From JBBDRJ01 sp963766295 (lineage in GTDB: Bacteria; Actinomycetota; JAICYB01): a DNA stretch of 64,000 bases. Positions 43,511 to 52,345 of this stretch are shown in pieces (position 1 is the stretch's first letter; every line of letters begins with the position of its first letter). The stretch covers positions 744,001 to 808,000 of the forward strand of contig CAVXYW010000001.1 of assembly GCA_963766295.1 (NCBI GenBank), written 5' to 3'. Both the position numbers and the translations under genes were made by a program. The notes beneath the pieces were generated by a model that saw only the letters and a list, made by a program, of their open reading frames with translations, was not told the origin of the DNA and made no database searches.

Positions 43511-44413
43511 ATGCGGGACCCACAAAGCCTCGAAGACACAAGACAGATGGCCGCCGTCCCTGCGTACTCGGGGCGAGGTCGCCGCATCCTCCTTGTCGTG
43601 TTCCTGGTGGGTGTCGTGGGAGCTCTAGTCGCCGCGGCGGTGTTCTCCGCCGGCTCCAGCGACCCGGGAGCCCAGCTTCGCGTCCGCGAGGAGGCCGTTG
43701 AGGTCCAGCACTCCAATTCGGACTTCACCAAGGCCAAAGAAGGCGAGGACATCCAGACAAGCGACGTCGTCCGGACCGACTCGACGGGACGAGCGCAGAT
43801 CGACTACTTCGACGGATCGCTCGTGCGCCTGGACGTCTTCTCGGAGGTTTCGGTGCGGCGCTTGTCCGACGCGAAGGGGGAGCGTCTCATCTCTTTGGGA
43901 GTTAACGCCGGACGCGTGTGGAATCGAGTCGCTCCGTCGACCTCGGAGCGCGGACGATACGAGGTGCATTTCCAGAACGCCGTTGCATCCGTGGAGGGGA
44001 CTACGTTCGTGGTCGACTGCAGTCGCGACCTTCACTGTTATGTGCTCGGGATAGACGAGACGACCAACGTAAAAGCCGGAAGCGATGAGCAGGACGTCGG
44101 TGAGGGCCAATGCGTCGACCTGGTCGGCGAGCAACTCGAGCCCTGCGATGCGAGCGCCCTCGGTTTGATCGACGATTGGATCAGACAAAACCAGGCCGAG
44201 GATCAGCAGCTACAGATAGGAGCGCTACCGACCGTTTCGCCGTCGCCTACAGCGAGTGTTTCGCCGACTCGGCGGCCGCGTTCGTTCGTCCGACCGACTG
44301 CAACGACTGCGCCACCGACGGCTGCGCCGACACCTAAGAAGACACCCGCTAAGACAACGGCTCCGCCCACCACGGCGCCGCCGCCACCGACAGACAGTCC
44401 TGTACCGACATGA
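43511..44413 (+). CDS. FecR-domain protein with one membrane anchor
   Basis: 300 residues. A helix near 24-45 (ILLVVFLVGVVGALVAAAVF), then an extracellular FecR domain (YFDGSLVRLDVFSEVSVRRL, AGRVWNRV, SVEGTTFVVDC) with four Cys at the same places as in the upstream large protein (TTFVxDC, a Cys five to eight residues on, GQC, PC). A Pro/Thr-rich tail from about 215 could span the wall. ATG 43511 and 43547 are both possible starts; neither has a good ribosome site. Overlaps the cyclase gene by 4 nt. Confidence 0.78.
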   Translation: MRDPQSLEDTRQMAAVPAYSGRGRRILLVVFLVGVVGALVAAAVFSAGSSDPGAQLRVREEAVEVQHSNSDFTKAKEGEDIQTSDVVRTDSTGRAQIDYFDGSLVRLDVFSEVSVRRLSDAKGERLISLGVNAGRVWNRVAPSTSERGRYEVHFQNAVASVEGTTFVVDCSRDLHCYVLGIDETTNVKAGSDEQDVGEGQCVDLVGEQLEPCDASALGLIDDWIRQNQAEDQQLQIGALPTVSPSPTASVSPTRRPRSFVRPTATTAPPTAAPTPKKTPAKTTAPPTTAPPPPTDSPVPT

Positions 44414-46263
44414 GACCTTCGTCCTTCGTCACAAAAGTTCTGCTCGCTCTTGGAGCCGGCGTCATCTTCGGCGGCCTGACTTTCGCCGGCTTGTCCACCG
44501 ATCAGCTCGCCGGTTTCTCCGATGGACTTAGCGACCGGCTGCAACCGACCGGCAAAGCCGATGAGGACGTCGTCGTCGTGGCGATCGACGAAGAGGCGAT
44601 AACGGTCGGTGGTCGGTGGCCGTGGCCGCGCCGTCTGCATGCGGACATAATCCGCAAGCTGAGCGACGCCGGCGCGAAGGTGGTCGCCTACGACGTCTTG
44701 TTCTCCGAGGAGTCAGCGGACGACGCCCTGGTCGCTGAATCGATACGCAGTGCTCAGAACGTAGTTCTGGCCGCGGCAGGTCAGCTCACATGTGAGCGTG
44801 ATGCGCCGATATGTACGCCGAAGACGACGATCGCGCTCCCGGCGCGGACCATCGCCGAGGGGATCGCTGAATTGGGTCACGTGGCGGTGAACCCGGATGA
44901 CGATCGAGTGGTGCGCAAGTTGCCGCTCGTCGTCGACTCCGAAGGGGAATTCTTACCTTCACTTTCGTTGTCGACCTACGTACTTGCAGAGGGGCTCGAT
45001 GCGACGCTCACCCTTCGTCCCGACGCCGTCCAGATCGGGTCCGAGCGGGTCCCGGCTGAGGACCATGCCGCACTGCGCATCGCTTTTGCGCCCGAGCTTC
45101 GGATTGATCAGGAAGATGCACCGGTAGTCTCCGCGGCCGACATCCTCAATGATAAGTACTCGCGCGATCAGATCGACGGAAAGATCGTCTTCGTCGGCGT
45201 TACCGATCCTGCGCTCGGAGATAACCAAGTGACGCCCGTGGCAAAGAGCGTCGAGATGCCCGGTGTGCTCATTCACGCCAACGCCGTTAACACCATGCTC
45301 AATGGTGCGTTCCTTGAGATTGTCGGCGATTCACGCGTTGCTTTGGCCGCTGGAGCGCTCGCATTTGTCGTCGCGCTCGCGACATTGGTGCTTCCCGTAT
45401 CGATCGGACCTGTTGCCGCACTTCTCGCACTCGGCGGGTACGCGTTCTGGTCGGTGATTCAGTTCGACAGTGGCACAGTCCTCAACCTCATCTATCCGCC
45501 GCTGGCGATCCTCCTTGCTTTCGTCGCTGCACTCGGCTTCCGCTACTTCACTGAGCTGCGCGGGCGCCGAAAAGTCTCGGCTTTGTTCTCGCAATACGTC
45601 CCGCGCGGAGTTGCCGCCGACCTCATCTCTTCCGGACGGGTGGAAGACACGATCCGAGGGGAGCGGTTGGAGATCAGCGCGCTCTTCTGTGACCTTCGAG
45701 GGTTCACTGCAACGTCGGCAGATCTCGAACCTACGCAGGTGCGCGATCTGCTCAACGCCTACTACGACGAATGCTCTCAACTGGTCTTCAAGTACAACGG
45801 CACGCTGATGACGTACATCGGCGACGAGGTTTTCGCTGTGTGGGGTGCTCCCATGCCCGATCCGGACCACGCATCCAAGGCCGTTGCCTGCGCGCGGGCG
45901 ATGCAGGAGGCGAACAAAGCGCTCGATGAACGCCTAGCTTCGGACGGTCTTCCGCCCGTGACGTACGGGATCGGTGTCCATTCCGGCGACGTCATCGCTG
46001 CTCACGTGGGAACCGAGCTCCACCGCCAGTACACGGTGCTCGGCGACACGGTGAACTGCGCGTCGCGGCTATGCACGATCGCCGGAAAGAATGAGATCGC
46101 CGTATCTCTCGAAACCTACGAACACCTGGACGACAAACCGCCGGCCAAGACGCTTCCCGGTGTGAAGCTCAAGGGTGTCGCACGCGACCTGATCCCGCAC
46201 AAACTGTGGCCGGACGAGTTCTGGGACCCGAAGGGCCAGGCGCGCGGCAAACTGGAGGCGTGA
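44410..46263 (+). CDS. CHASE2 sensor class III adenylate/guanylate cyclase
   Basis: 617 residues. One N-terminal helix (about 7-27), an extracellular CHASE2 domain (about 40-295; DVVVVAIDEEAITVGGRWPWPR, VVAYDVLFSE), three helices (about 310-375) and a cytoplasmic class III cyclase domain (about 415-600). Metal-binding Asp residues are in FCDLRGFT and YIGDEVF; LGDTVNCASRL is the later catalytic segment. The purine-selecting Lys expected before the second Asp is Thr (LMTYIGDE), so activity or base choice is uncertain. Coupled to the FecR gene by ATGA overlap. Confidence 0.85.
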   Translation: MRPSSFVTKVLLALGAGVIFGGLTFAGLSTDQLAGFSDGLSDRLQPTGKADEDVVVVAIDEEAITVGGRWPWPRRLHADIIRKLSDAGAKVVAYDVLFSEESADDALVAESIRSAQNVVLAAAGQLTCERDAPICTPKTTIALPARTIAEGIAELGHVAVNPDDDRVVRKLPLVVDSEGEFLPSLSLSTYVLAEGLDATLTLRPDAVQIGSERVPAEDHAALRIAFAPELRIDQEDAPVVSAADILNDKYSRDQIDGKIVFVGVTDPALGDNQVTPVAKSVEMPGVLIHANAVNTMLNGAFLEIVGDSRVALAAGALAFVVALATLVLPVSIGPVAALLALGGYAFWSVIQFDSGTVLNLIYPPLAILLAFVAALGFRYFTELRGRRKVSALFSQYVPRGVAADLISSGRVEDTIRGERLEISALFCDLRGFTATSADLEPTQVRDLLNAYYDECSQLVFKYNGTLMTYIGDEVFAVWGAPMPDPDHASKAVACARAMQEANKALDERLASDGLPPVTYGIGVHSGDVIAAHVGTELHRQYTVLGDTVNCASRLCTIAGKNEIAVSLETYEHLDDKPPAKTLPGVKLKGVARDLIPHKLWPDEFWDPKGQARGKLEA

Positions 46264-46619
46264 CCGACCAGCCCTCCGAAACCACGGCCCTCGCCGACCA
46301 GCGCTGCGAGGTTTGTCGTCCGGGGATGCCACATCTGTCGGACGAAGAAGCCAGCCGGCTCCTGTCCGAGATCTCTGGTTCTTGGGAGATCCTTGGCGGC
46401 CATGAGAAGCTTCGACGTCGCTTCAAAACCGCAGACTTCGGGGAGTCGATGGCATGCGCGGTGCGGATCGGGTTCGTAGCGGAGGTCGAGGGGCATCATC
46501 CGGACCTTCACGTCCATTGGGGACGCCTCGTCGTCGACGTGACGACGCACGCAGCCAAGGGCCTGACACGAAACGACTTCGTTCTGGCGGCCAAGATCGA
46601 CCGGCTGCTCAGCAGTTGA
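46260..46619 (+). CDS. Pterin-4a-carbinolamine dehydratase
   Basis: 119 residues. Signature HHPDLHVHWGRLVVDVTTHAAKGLT with the active-site His pair, Trp and later His; L-x-R-R-F and EAEGHHPD-type spacing fit the PhhB/PCD family, which recycles tetrahydropterin or acts in molybdopterin-like roles. GTG 46260 overlaps the cyclase stop. A Cys-x2-Cys (RCEVC) precedes the domain. Confidence 0.85.
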   Translation: MTDQPSETTALADQRCEVCRPGMPHLSDEEASRLLSEISGSWEILGGHEKLRRRFKTADFGESMACAVRIGFVAEVEGHHPDLHVHWGRLVVDVTTHAAKGLTRNDFVLAAKIDRLLSS

Positions 46620-47833
46620 GCGATCGCGCGACGCTGGCGGCCCGGTTCCCGAGGACGCCGTTCGCCACGTTGGCGCGGGCCTACGCCTCGAGCCTGGGCG
46701 GGGACGCATGCGTCGCGGTGGCGCTGGCGGGTTCGCTCTTCTTCAAGGTGCCGGCCGACTCGGCGAGAACCGACGTCGCTCTGTACTTGCTGGTGACGAT
46801 GACGCCGTTCGCTCTCGTCGCGCCGGTGCTCGGTCCCGTTCTGGACCGTGCGCGGTCGCGACGAGTGACGCTGGCCGCGGTGGCGTGCGTGGGCCGCGCC
46901 GTTCTGTGCGTGCTGATGGCCCGGCACCTCGACAGTCCGCTTTTGTACCCGGAGGCCTTCGGGATGCTCGTCTTGATGAAGAGCTACCAGGTGGCGAAGT
47001 CGGCTATGACGCCCACCGTCGTGTCCAGTCCGGACGAGCTGGTGCGCGCGAACTCCCGGCTGACGCTGGCCGGAGTCTTCGGAGGCGTCGTCGTCGGCGG
47101 AATCGCGGCCGGGATCATGCAACTTCTTGGGGGCAGCTGGGTGCTCGCCTTAGGTGCCGTGACCTATCTGGTTTCTGCGCGGCTGACGACGTTGGTGCCC
47201 GTATCCGGCGGGATGCAGGCGGAGTCGTCCGCCGCCGAATCGGAGGATGGACCGGCTGGGATCAAGCCGATCCATCTCTATGGGATACGTCTGGCCGCGA
47301 TCGCGATGGCCGTGTTGCGAAGTGGTGTGGGCTTCGTTGTTTTTCTGCTCGCCTTCGCGCTTAAGCGCGAAGGCGAGCCTGCATGGTTCTACGGGCTGGT
47401 CATCGCCGCGAGCTCTCTCGGTGGATTCGTCGGAGCAATGGCTGCGCCACGGCTCCGACGACTCCTCCGGGAGGAGGCCGTCCTGGTCGTGTCCCTCGCG
47501 TTGCCCGCGGCGGCGGCGGTTATCGGCGCCCGCTCGGAAGCGCGGCCCGCCGCCCTTATGGTCGCCATGGCCCTGGGCATCGGTGGTTCATGCGGACGTG
47601 CCGGTTTCGACAGTCTCGTGCAACGCGACGCGCCCCACTCGTCCTGGGGCCGCGCATTTGCCCGCTTCGAGGCTTACTTCCAGCTGGCGTGGGTTCTGGG
47701 CGCGTTCATTCCGGTGTTGATCGCGATCTCACCCGGGACCGGGATGTTGATCTTGGCTTTGATCCTGGGTGCGGGGGGATTCGTATACCTGGCCGGCCTC
47801 GCGGCCGATAGCCTGCTTCACGCTTCGAGGTAG
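46616..47833 (+). CDS. MFS transporter
   Basis: 405 residues, about 10-12 helices, with the loop VLGPVLDRARSRRVTL after helix 2 and the second-half repeat. Related to drug or solute exporters; the substrate is not predictable. TTG 46616 overlaps the previous stop; the frame upstream lies within the pterin dehydratase gene. Confidence 0.78.
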   Translation: MSDRATLAARFPRTPFATLARAYASSLGGDACVAVALAGSLFFKVPADSARTDVALYLLVTMTPFALVAPVLGPVLDRARSRRVTLAAVACVGRAVLCVLMARHLDSPLLYPEAFGMLVLMKSYQVAKSAMTPTVVSSPDELVRANSRLTLAGVFGGVVVGGIAAGIMQLLGGSWVLALGAVTYLVSARLTTLVPVSGGMQAESSAAESEDGPAGIKPIHLYGIRLAAIAMAVLRSGVGFVVFLLAFALKREGEPAWFYGLVIAASSLGGFVGAMAAPRLRRLLREEAVLVVSLALPAAAAVIGARSEARPAALMVAMALGIGGSCGRAGFDSLVQRDAPHSSWGRAFARFEAYFQLAWVLGAFIPVLIAISPGTGMLILALILGAGGFVYLAGLAADSLLHASR

Positions 47834-47842
47834 CGGCCCGGC

Positions 47843-48142
47843 TTAGCCGTTGTCGAGCTTGTCCTCGAGGGACTTCACCTTCGCATCGAGCACTTCGTCG
47901 AACCCTGGTCGCACGTCCGCCTTGATGACGACGCTCACGCGATCGCAACGCCGCAGGACTGCGTCCGTCGCGGCTTTTATCACGGCGAAGACCTCGTCCC
48001 ATTCACCCTCGATCGTCGTGAACATCGCATCCGTCCGATTTGGTAGGCCCGACTCACGAACAACGCGCACCGCTTCCACAACCTGATCGCTAACCGAGTC
48101 GTCGGAGGTTCCCACGGGAGTGACGCTGAACGCGACGATCAT
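47843..48142 (-). CDS. MTH1187-family thiamine-binding protein
   Basis: 99 residues, ferredoxin-like fold typical of the DUF77/Thiamine_BP family: IVAFSVTPVGTSDDSVSDQVVEAVRVVRESGLPN and MFTTIEGEWDEVFAVIKAA. Members bind thiamine or related compounds in the cytoplasm. ATG 48142 has AAGGAGGTCGA upstream, a near-perfect ribosome site, so the longer frame to 48169 is rejected. Convergent with the MFS gene. Confidence 0.85.
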   Translation of the reverse strand: MIVAFSVTPVGTSDDSVSDQVVEAVRVVRESGLPNRTDAMFTTIEGEWDEVFAVIKAATDAVLRRCDRVSVVIKADVRPGFDEVLDAKVKSLEDKLDNG

Positions 48143-48185
48143 TCGACCTCCTTTCCGATCGATCCTCAAAACGCAACTACTCCGC

Positions 48186-48191
48186 TAGGCT
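48186..48191 (+). promoter_or_regulatory. Candidate -10 box of a near-leaderless promoter
   Basis: TAGGCT lies 8 nt before GTG 48200 and no ribosome site is visible. Confidence 0.35.
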
Positions 48192-48199
48192 ACGGTTTC

Positions 48200-48619
48200 G
48201 TGACCGAACCGACGTCGGCGCCGCCTCCGCCCAGCAAACCCGCGCGGCTCGTTCGCAGTCGTGAAAACCGCATGCTGGGCGGCGTCTGCGCCGGCCTGGC
48301 GAACTACTTCGGCATGGATGTAGCGCTTGTTCGCATCCTTGCCGTCGTACTCGCGTTCGCCGCCGGGACGGCGATCCTTGGCTACATCGTCGGCTGGATC
48401 ATCATCCCGGAAGCCCGTCCGGACGAAGAAGTCGCCGGCGTTAGGCATGCCGACGCATCCGATCGCGCACCGATGATCATCGGCGCGATCCTCATCGTCG
48501 GCGGCGCGCTTTGGTTGTTGAGCTCGCTCCTTCCCTGGGTGCTCGATTTTCGCGGCATCGGTCCGCTGATCCTCGTCGGCATCGGGGTCCTGCTCGTGGT
48601 TCAGGGTTCCAAGCGTTGA
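48200..48619 (+). CDS. PspC domain membrane protein
   Basis: 139 residues. PspC domain at about 18-75 (LVRSRENRMLGGVCAGLANYFGMDVALVRILAVVLAF...GYIVGWIIIPE), then two more helices. PspC proteins act in envelope stress responses, in actinobacteria often next to LiaF-like proteins, as here. GTG start. Confidence 0.85.
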   Translation: MTEPTSAPPPPSKPARLVRSRENRMLGGVCAGLANYFGMDVALVRILAVVLAFAAGTAILGYIVGWIIIPEARPDEEVAGVRHADASDRAPMIIGAILIVGGALWLLSSLLPWVLDFRGIGPLILVGIGVLLVVQGSKR

Positions 48620-49350
48620 GCGATAGAGGTCCGTTCTCTTCATGGGGACGGGTCGTTGCCGGCGCCGTGCTGATCGTCGTCGGCATCACTTGGCTGCTCC
48701 AGGCCGCCGGGATCATCGCCGTATCACTGGACGCGCTCGCGCCGTTGGCGCTGATCGTCATCGGCATCGGCCTGGTCATCGGCTCGCGTCGCGGCTCGTA
48801 TCCCGTCCTAATCATCCTCGGTGTTGTGCTGACGGTTTTCCTCGCCGCTTCGTCGGAAGACGAGCTTTCCGCTTTCGGAGGTGAGCACTACGAGCAACCG
48901 ACCGACTCTTCTCAGATACACCCGTACCGCTTGGGAGCCGGAACGTTGACCGTCGACCTTACGGCCTTGGATCTCGACTCCGAGACCTACGAAGTCGACG
49001 TGCGGGTAGGTACGGGACGGATCCGTGTCCTCGTGCCCGAGGACGTCCCCGTTCGCGTCGTTGCAAGTGCCGGCGCGGGTTCCCTGCGCGTGCTCGGTCA
49101 AACCTCCGCGGGCTTCAGTCCGGACCTCGATCGGGAGAGCCCCGACTTCGACGACGACGAGCCCCGAATCGACCTGCGCCTCCGGATCGGTGTCGGAACG
49201 ATCACGGTCAACGAGCGCGAAAGCGTTCGGCCCGTAGGCAGGGTCTGGAACGAGATTGAGCCGCTTAGGCCGCAGCGCGTTCCCGATCCCCCGGCCGTTC
49301 CCGAATTTCCCGACGAGTTTCCCTTCGACAACAACGTGGATCGGTTCTAG
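48616..49350 (+). CDS. LiaF-like membrane protein
   Basis: 244 residues. Three helices (about 12-85), then a beta-repeat domain with GAGTLTVDLTALDL, VRVGTGRIRVLVPEDVPVRV and RIGVGTITVNE, the pattern of LiaF/YvqF C-terminal domains that sense envelope-active antibiotics. TTG 48616 overlaps the PspC stop. Confidence 0.78.
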   Translation: MSDRGPFSSWGRVVAGAVLIVVGITWLLQAAGIIAVSLDALAPLALIVIGIGLVIGSRRGSYPVLIILGVVLTVFLAASSEDELSAFGGEHYEQPTDSSQIHPYRLGAGTLTVDLTALDLDSETYEVDVRVGTGRIRVLVPEDVPVRVVASAGAGSLRVLGQTSAGFSPDLDRESPDFDDDEPRIDLRLRIGVGTITVNERESVRPVGRVWNEIEPLRPQRVPDPPAVPEFPDEFPFDNNVDRF

Positions 49351-49611
49351 ATGCGCAACAGGCTCGCTTTGATCTCCGGAATCGCTTTCATCGTCCTCGG
49401 CGTCGTCTTCGCGGCCGACGCCCTTGACTGGATCGACGTATCGGCTCAGCTCGTGTTTCCGGTCGTGATGATCGCCATCGGTTTCGGCGTGGTCTTGGGC
49501 GCCCGAGGGCAGCGGCGCAAGGACGGGACACCGCCGGAAGCGCCACCGACCGCATCGCTAGAGGACGAACCGCCGTCAAGGGACGACGGCGAACCACCTA
49601 GCGAAAAATAG
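49351..49611 (+). CDS. Small two-helix membrane protein (DUF5668-like)
   Basis: 86 residues: two helices (LISGIAFIVLGVVFAADALDWI and LVFPVVMIAIGFGVVLGA) resembling the N-terminal part of LiaF-type proteins, then a Pro/Glu/Asp-rich tail. Starts right after the LiaF-like stop; probably part of the same envelope operon. Confidence 0.65.
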   Translation: MRNRLALISGIAFIVLGVVFAADALDWIDVSAQLVFPVVMIAIGFGVVLGARGQRRKDGTPPEAPPTASLEDEPPSRDDGEPPSEK

Positions 49612-49616
49612 TTCGG

Positions 49617-50669
49617 ATGCGTGTCGGATTGGTTGGTTGCGGCTTCATCGGACGCGTCCATTCCTGGGCCTTCTGGGCGTTACGGAAAGCGAACCTATTC
49701 GACGCGAGGATCACAGCCGTCCACGACTCCGATCCCGAGCGAGCGGCAGCGATCGCCGAACCACACGAGGCGGCCTCGCACGAGGACCTCGAGTCGCTTC
49801 TCGATGAAGTAGACGTCGTCTACGTGTGCAACCCGACGGCCGAGCACGCACGAGTGTGTGTCGCGGCGGCGGATCGGGGCGTTGCCGTCTTCTGCGAGAA
49901 ACCGCTGGCTCCCGACATGCACAGAGCTCACCAGGTGGCGAACGTGCTCGGCCGGGTTCCCCATCGCGTGGGTCTCGTTCTGCGGACGGCTCCGGTCTTC
50001 AACCGGCTCTCGGAGCTGATCTCATCGGGACGATTCGGCCGCCTTATGGCCCTGACGTTGCGGGACGACCAGTTCTTCCCTATCCAGGGCCAGTACGCGT
50101 CCACATGGCGATCAGATAAGGACATAGCCGGCGGAGGCACGCTAATCGAGCACTCGATCCACGACATCGATCTGTTCCGATGGCTGCTCGGCGATCCGAA
50201 CTCCGTTGCGTGCCGCACGGCTTCGTTCTTCGGCTATCCGGGCATCGAGGACCTGGCCGTCGCCACGTTCGATTTCGGTGGTGGCGTAACGGCGAATCTC
50301 ACATCGGTTTGGCACCAGGTCATAACACGAACCTCAACTCGACGAGTCGAAGTGTTCTTCGAAGACGCCGTCGTTTGGACGGAGGACGACAACACCGGGC
50401 CCTTGCACGTAAGCACCTCGGCGGGGGACGAGGTGCTTACGTGCGCGCTACCGGAATGGGTCGACACGTTGCCCGTGCCGGCGGAGTCGCGAAGATCGCT
50501 GGGTCTTTATACCGAAGCGACCCGGCGTTTCCTGGAGGCCGTGGCCTCCAGGAAACCAACCGGATCGCCCGATGCGACAGATGCGATCGCCGCCCATGCG
50601 TTGGTCGACGCCGCTTACCGCTCGGCCGCATCAGAAGGTCGACCGGCGGACTGTCGCGACCTGAGATAG
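49617..50669 (+). CDS. Gfo/Idh/MocA family oxidoreductase
   Basis: 350 residues. NAD(P)-binding GLVGCGFIGRVHSWAF (4-19), VVYVCNPTAEHARVCVAAADRGVAVFCEKPLA (Glu-Lys-Pro motif near 94-97) and GGGTLIEHSIHDIDLFRWLLG with the catalytic His region. Acts on a sugar or inositol-like substrate not identifiable here. Its stop directly abuts that of the convergent acyltransferase. Confidence 0.88.
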   Translation: MRVGLVGCGFIGRVHSWAFWALRKANLFDARITAVHDSDPERAAAIAEPHEAASHEDLESLLDEVDVVYVCNPTAEHARVCVAAADRGVAVFCEKPLAPDMHRAHQVANVLGRVPHRVGLVLRTAPVFNRLSELISSGRFGRLMALTLRDDQFFPIQGQYASTWRSDKDIAGGGTLIEHSIHDIDLFRWLLGDPNSVACRTASFFGYPGIEDLAVATFDFGGGVTANLTSVWHQVITRTSTRRVEVFFEDAVVWTEDDNTGPLHVSTSAGDEVLTCALPEWVDTLPVPAESRRSLGLYTEATRRFLEAVASRKPTGSPDATDAIAAHALVDAAYRSAASEGRPADCRDLR

Positions 50670-52100
50670 TTAACCGACCGTTACAAGCTCCCCCATGTGA
50701 ATAGGGGACGGGATCATTACCTCTTCGAACCCGACGCTCCACAGGATCTCGTCCATCGCGTCGGAGATCCCTCCGGCGAGAACGTTTATGTCGGGCATCG
50801 TGTCGAGATCACCCAAGAGTCCAAATCCGAGTTTGCCGTCATAGGACATCGCTCCGACAGCGAGTCCCTGATTGCGAACCAGCGGTGCCTGTGGGTAAAG
50901 CTCGAGAAGCCTGCGTCCCAGTAAGTAGAGCGGGAACTGGGGGCCGGGCACGTTCGTCACGAGCAGATTGAACGACCGGTACCTGGACTGCAGCTGAGAC
51001 ATGCCCGCGACCGCCACCGGAGGCAGCACGCCGGACATCTTCGCGATCGCGTCTCCGGCCCTGACCTGACCCGACTCCTTTGCGGCGACCATGACCTCGT
51101 GGATCCGACGCAGTCGAACGATCGGGTCGCGAACGCTGACCGGCATGTTCACGACGAGCATGGCAACGCGGTTCCCGTACGAGTCGCTTTCTTCTGCGCT
51201 GCGTACAGATACGGGCACCATCACCTTCACGTCGTGCGGGTCGACTCCGCGATTGATCTGCCACCGGCGCAAGCCACCCGAGACAGCGGCGAGGATCGCG
51301 TCGTTGACCGAAGCGCCCACGGTTGTTTTCAGCGTCTTGACTTCGTCCAGGGACGAACGCGCGACCTGAAAGCGCCGCCCGGTACCGATGCGCGAGTTGA
51401 TCTCCATCATGGGAGCCTGTCGAACCAGGGAGGCAGCCAGACCCAAAGCGCCGCCGGCCAGATCCGCGGCTTGCCGAATCGTGTCGCGCGGTTTGGTCAA
51501 GGCTCCGAGGATCCCTCGAGCAGCGCCAACGGATTCAGTTACTCGATCGCGAGCGGCGGAGGCCATCATCTCGAGCGTGCTCGGCGCCCGGGGACGGGCG
51601 TGTTCGACGTATGGCTCCTCACGCGGCTCCGGTGTCGCGTCGAGAAGGACCGAATGCAGGTCGGCGCCCGATATCCCGTCCCACAAACTGTGGTGCGTCT
51701 TGGACAGGATGGCGAAGCGATCATCGGTCAGCCCTTCGATGAGGATCATCTCCCACAAGGGTTGCGAGCGCTTCAGAGGCTGCGAGAGTAGAAAGCCGAC
51801 GACATGCATCAAGTCGTCGTCTGTTCCGTCACCGGGAGCACGCATCCGATGCACGTGCCGATCGATTGCAAACGACGGATCGGGCACCCAGGCCGGACGG
51901 TGCGCGTTGAAGGGAACGGCGGCCAGGCGCTGCCTAAACCTTGGAACGAGATGCATTCGCTGATCGAGCATCTCGATCAGTTCCTTGTCCTCCGGCGCGG
52001 GACCTTCGTAGATCGCCAGAGAAGAGATGTGCATGGGCGTTCGCGGTCCCTCGAGATAAAGGAAGCTCGCGTCCAAAGCGGAAAGACGGTCTATCGACAT
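50670..52100 (-). CDS. Wax ester synthase/diacylglycerol acyltransferase (WS/DGAT)
   Basis: 476 residues. N-terminal SALDASFLYLEGPRTPMHI, catalytic HHSLWDG (the HHxxxDG motif) near 135, NDAILAAVSGGLRRW and the C-terminal TNVPGPQFPLYLLG typical of the family. Esterifies acyl-CoA to diacylglycerol or fatty alcohols for storage lipid. It lies 47 nt downstream of a possible small gene on the same strand. Confidence 0.9.
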   Translation of the reverse strand: MSIDRLSALDASFLYLEGPRTPMHISSLAIYEGPAPEDKELIEMLDQRMHLVPRFRQRLAAVPFNAHRPAWVPDPSFAIDRHVHRMRAPGDGTDDDLMHVVGFLLSQPLKRSQPLWEMILIEGLTDDRFAILSKTHHSLWDGISGADLHSVLLDATPEPREEPYVEHARPRAPSTLEMMASAARDRVTESVGAARGILGALTKPRDTIRQAADLAGGALGLAASLVRQAPMMEINSRIGTGRRFQVARSSLDEVKTLKTTVGASVNDAILAAVSGGLRRWQINRGVDPHDVKVMVPVSVRSAEESDSYGNRVAMLVVNMPVSVRDPIVRLRRIHEVMVAAKESGQVRAGDAIAKMSGVLPPVAVAGMSQLQSRYRSFNLLVTNVPGPQFPLYLLGRRLLELYPQAPLVRNQGLAVGAMSYDGKLGFGLLGDLDTMPDINVLAGGISDAMDEILWSVGFEEVMIPSPIHMGELVTVG

Positions 52101-52147
52101 CGGGGGCGTCCCTTCTTCTTAAGGAGTTGCTTCGGGCTTTGCGCGAG

Positions 52148-52345
52148 CTAGAACGCGTTACAGCGAACGGAAAGAGCCTCGTCCAGCGCTGGGTTATCTA
52201 CGCCGGCGTCGGCGCATTCGATCATCGACGGCTCCGCCGGAAATGCGCCGAACCGAAGCGGATGAACGGATGCGATCAGAACCATTGCGTCCTGCCAGTT
52301 CGCACCGTGATCCTGCGAACGTTCGAGCACTCGAACGTTACTCAT
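52148..52345 (-). CDS. Small hypothetical protein
   Basis: 65 residues with no recognised domain. Support comes from a good ribosome site (GGGGAGG 5-6 nt before ATG 52345) and from its place just before the WS/DGAT gene on the same strand. Contains HPLRFGAFPAEPSM; no membrane segment. Confidence 0.45.
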   Translation of the reverse strand: MSNVRVLERSQDHGANWQDAMVLIASVHPLRFGAFPAEPSMIECADAGVDNPALDEALSVRCNAF

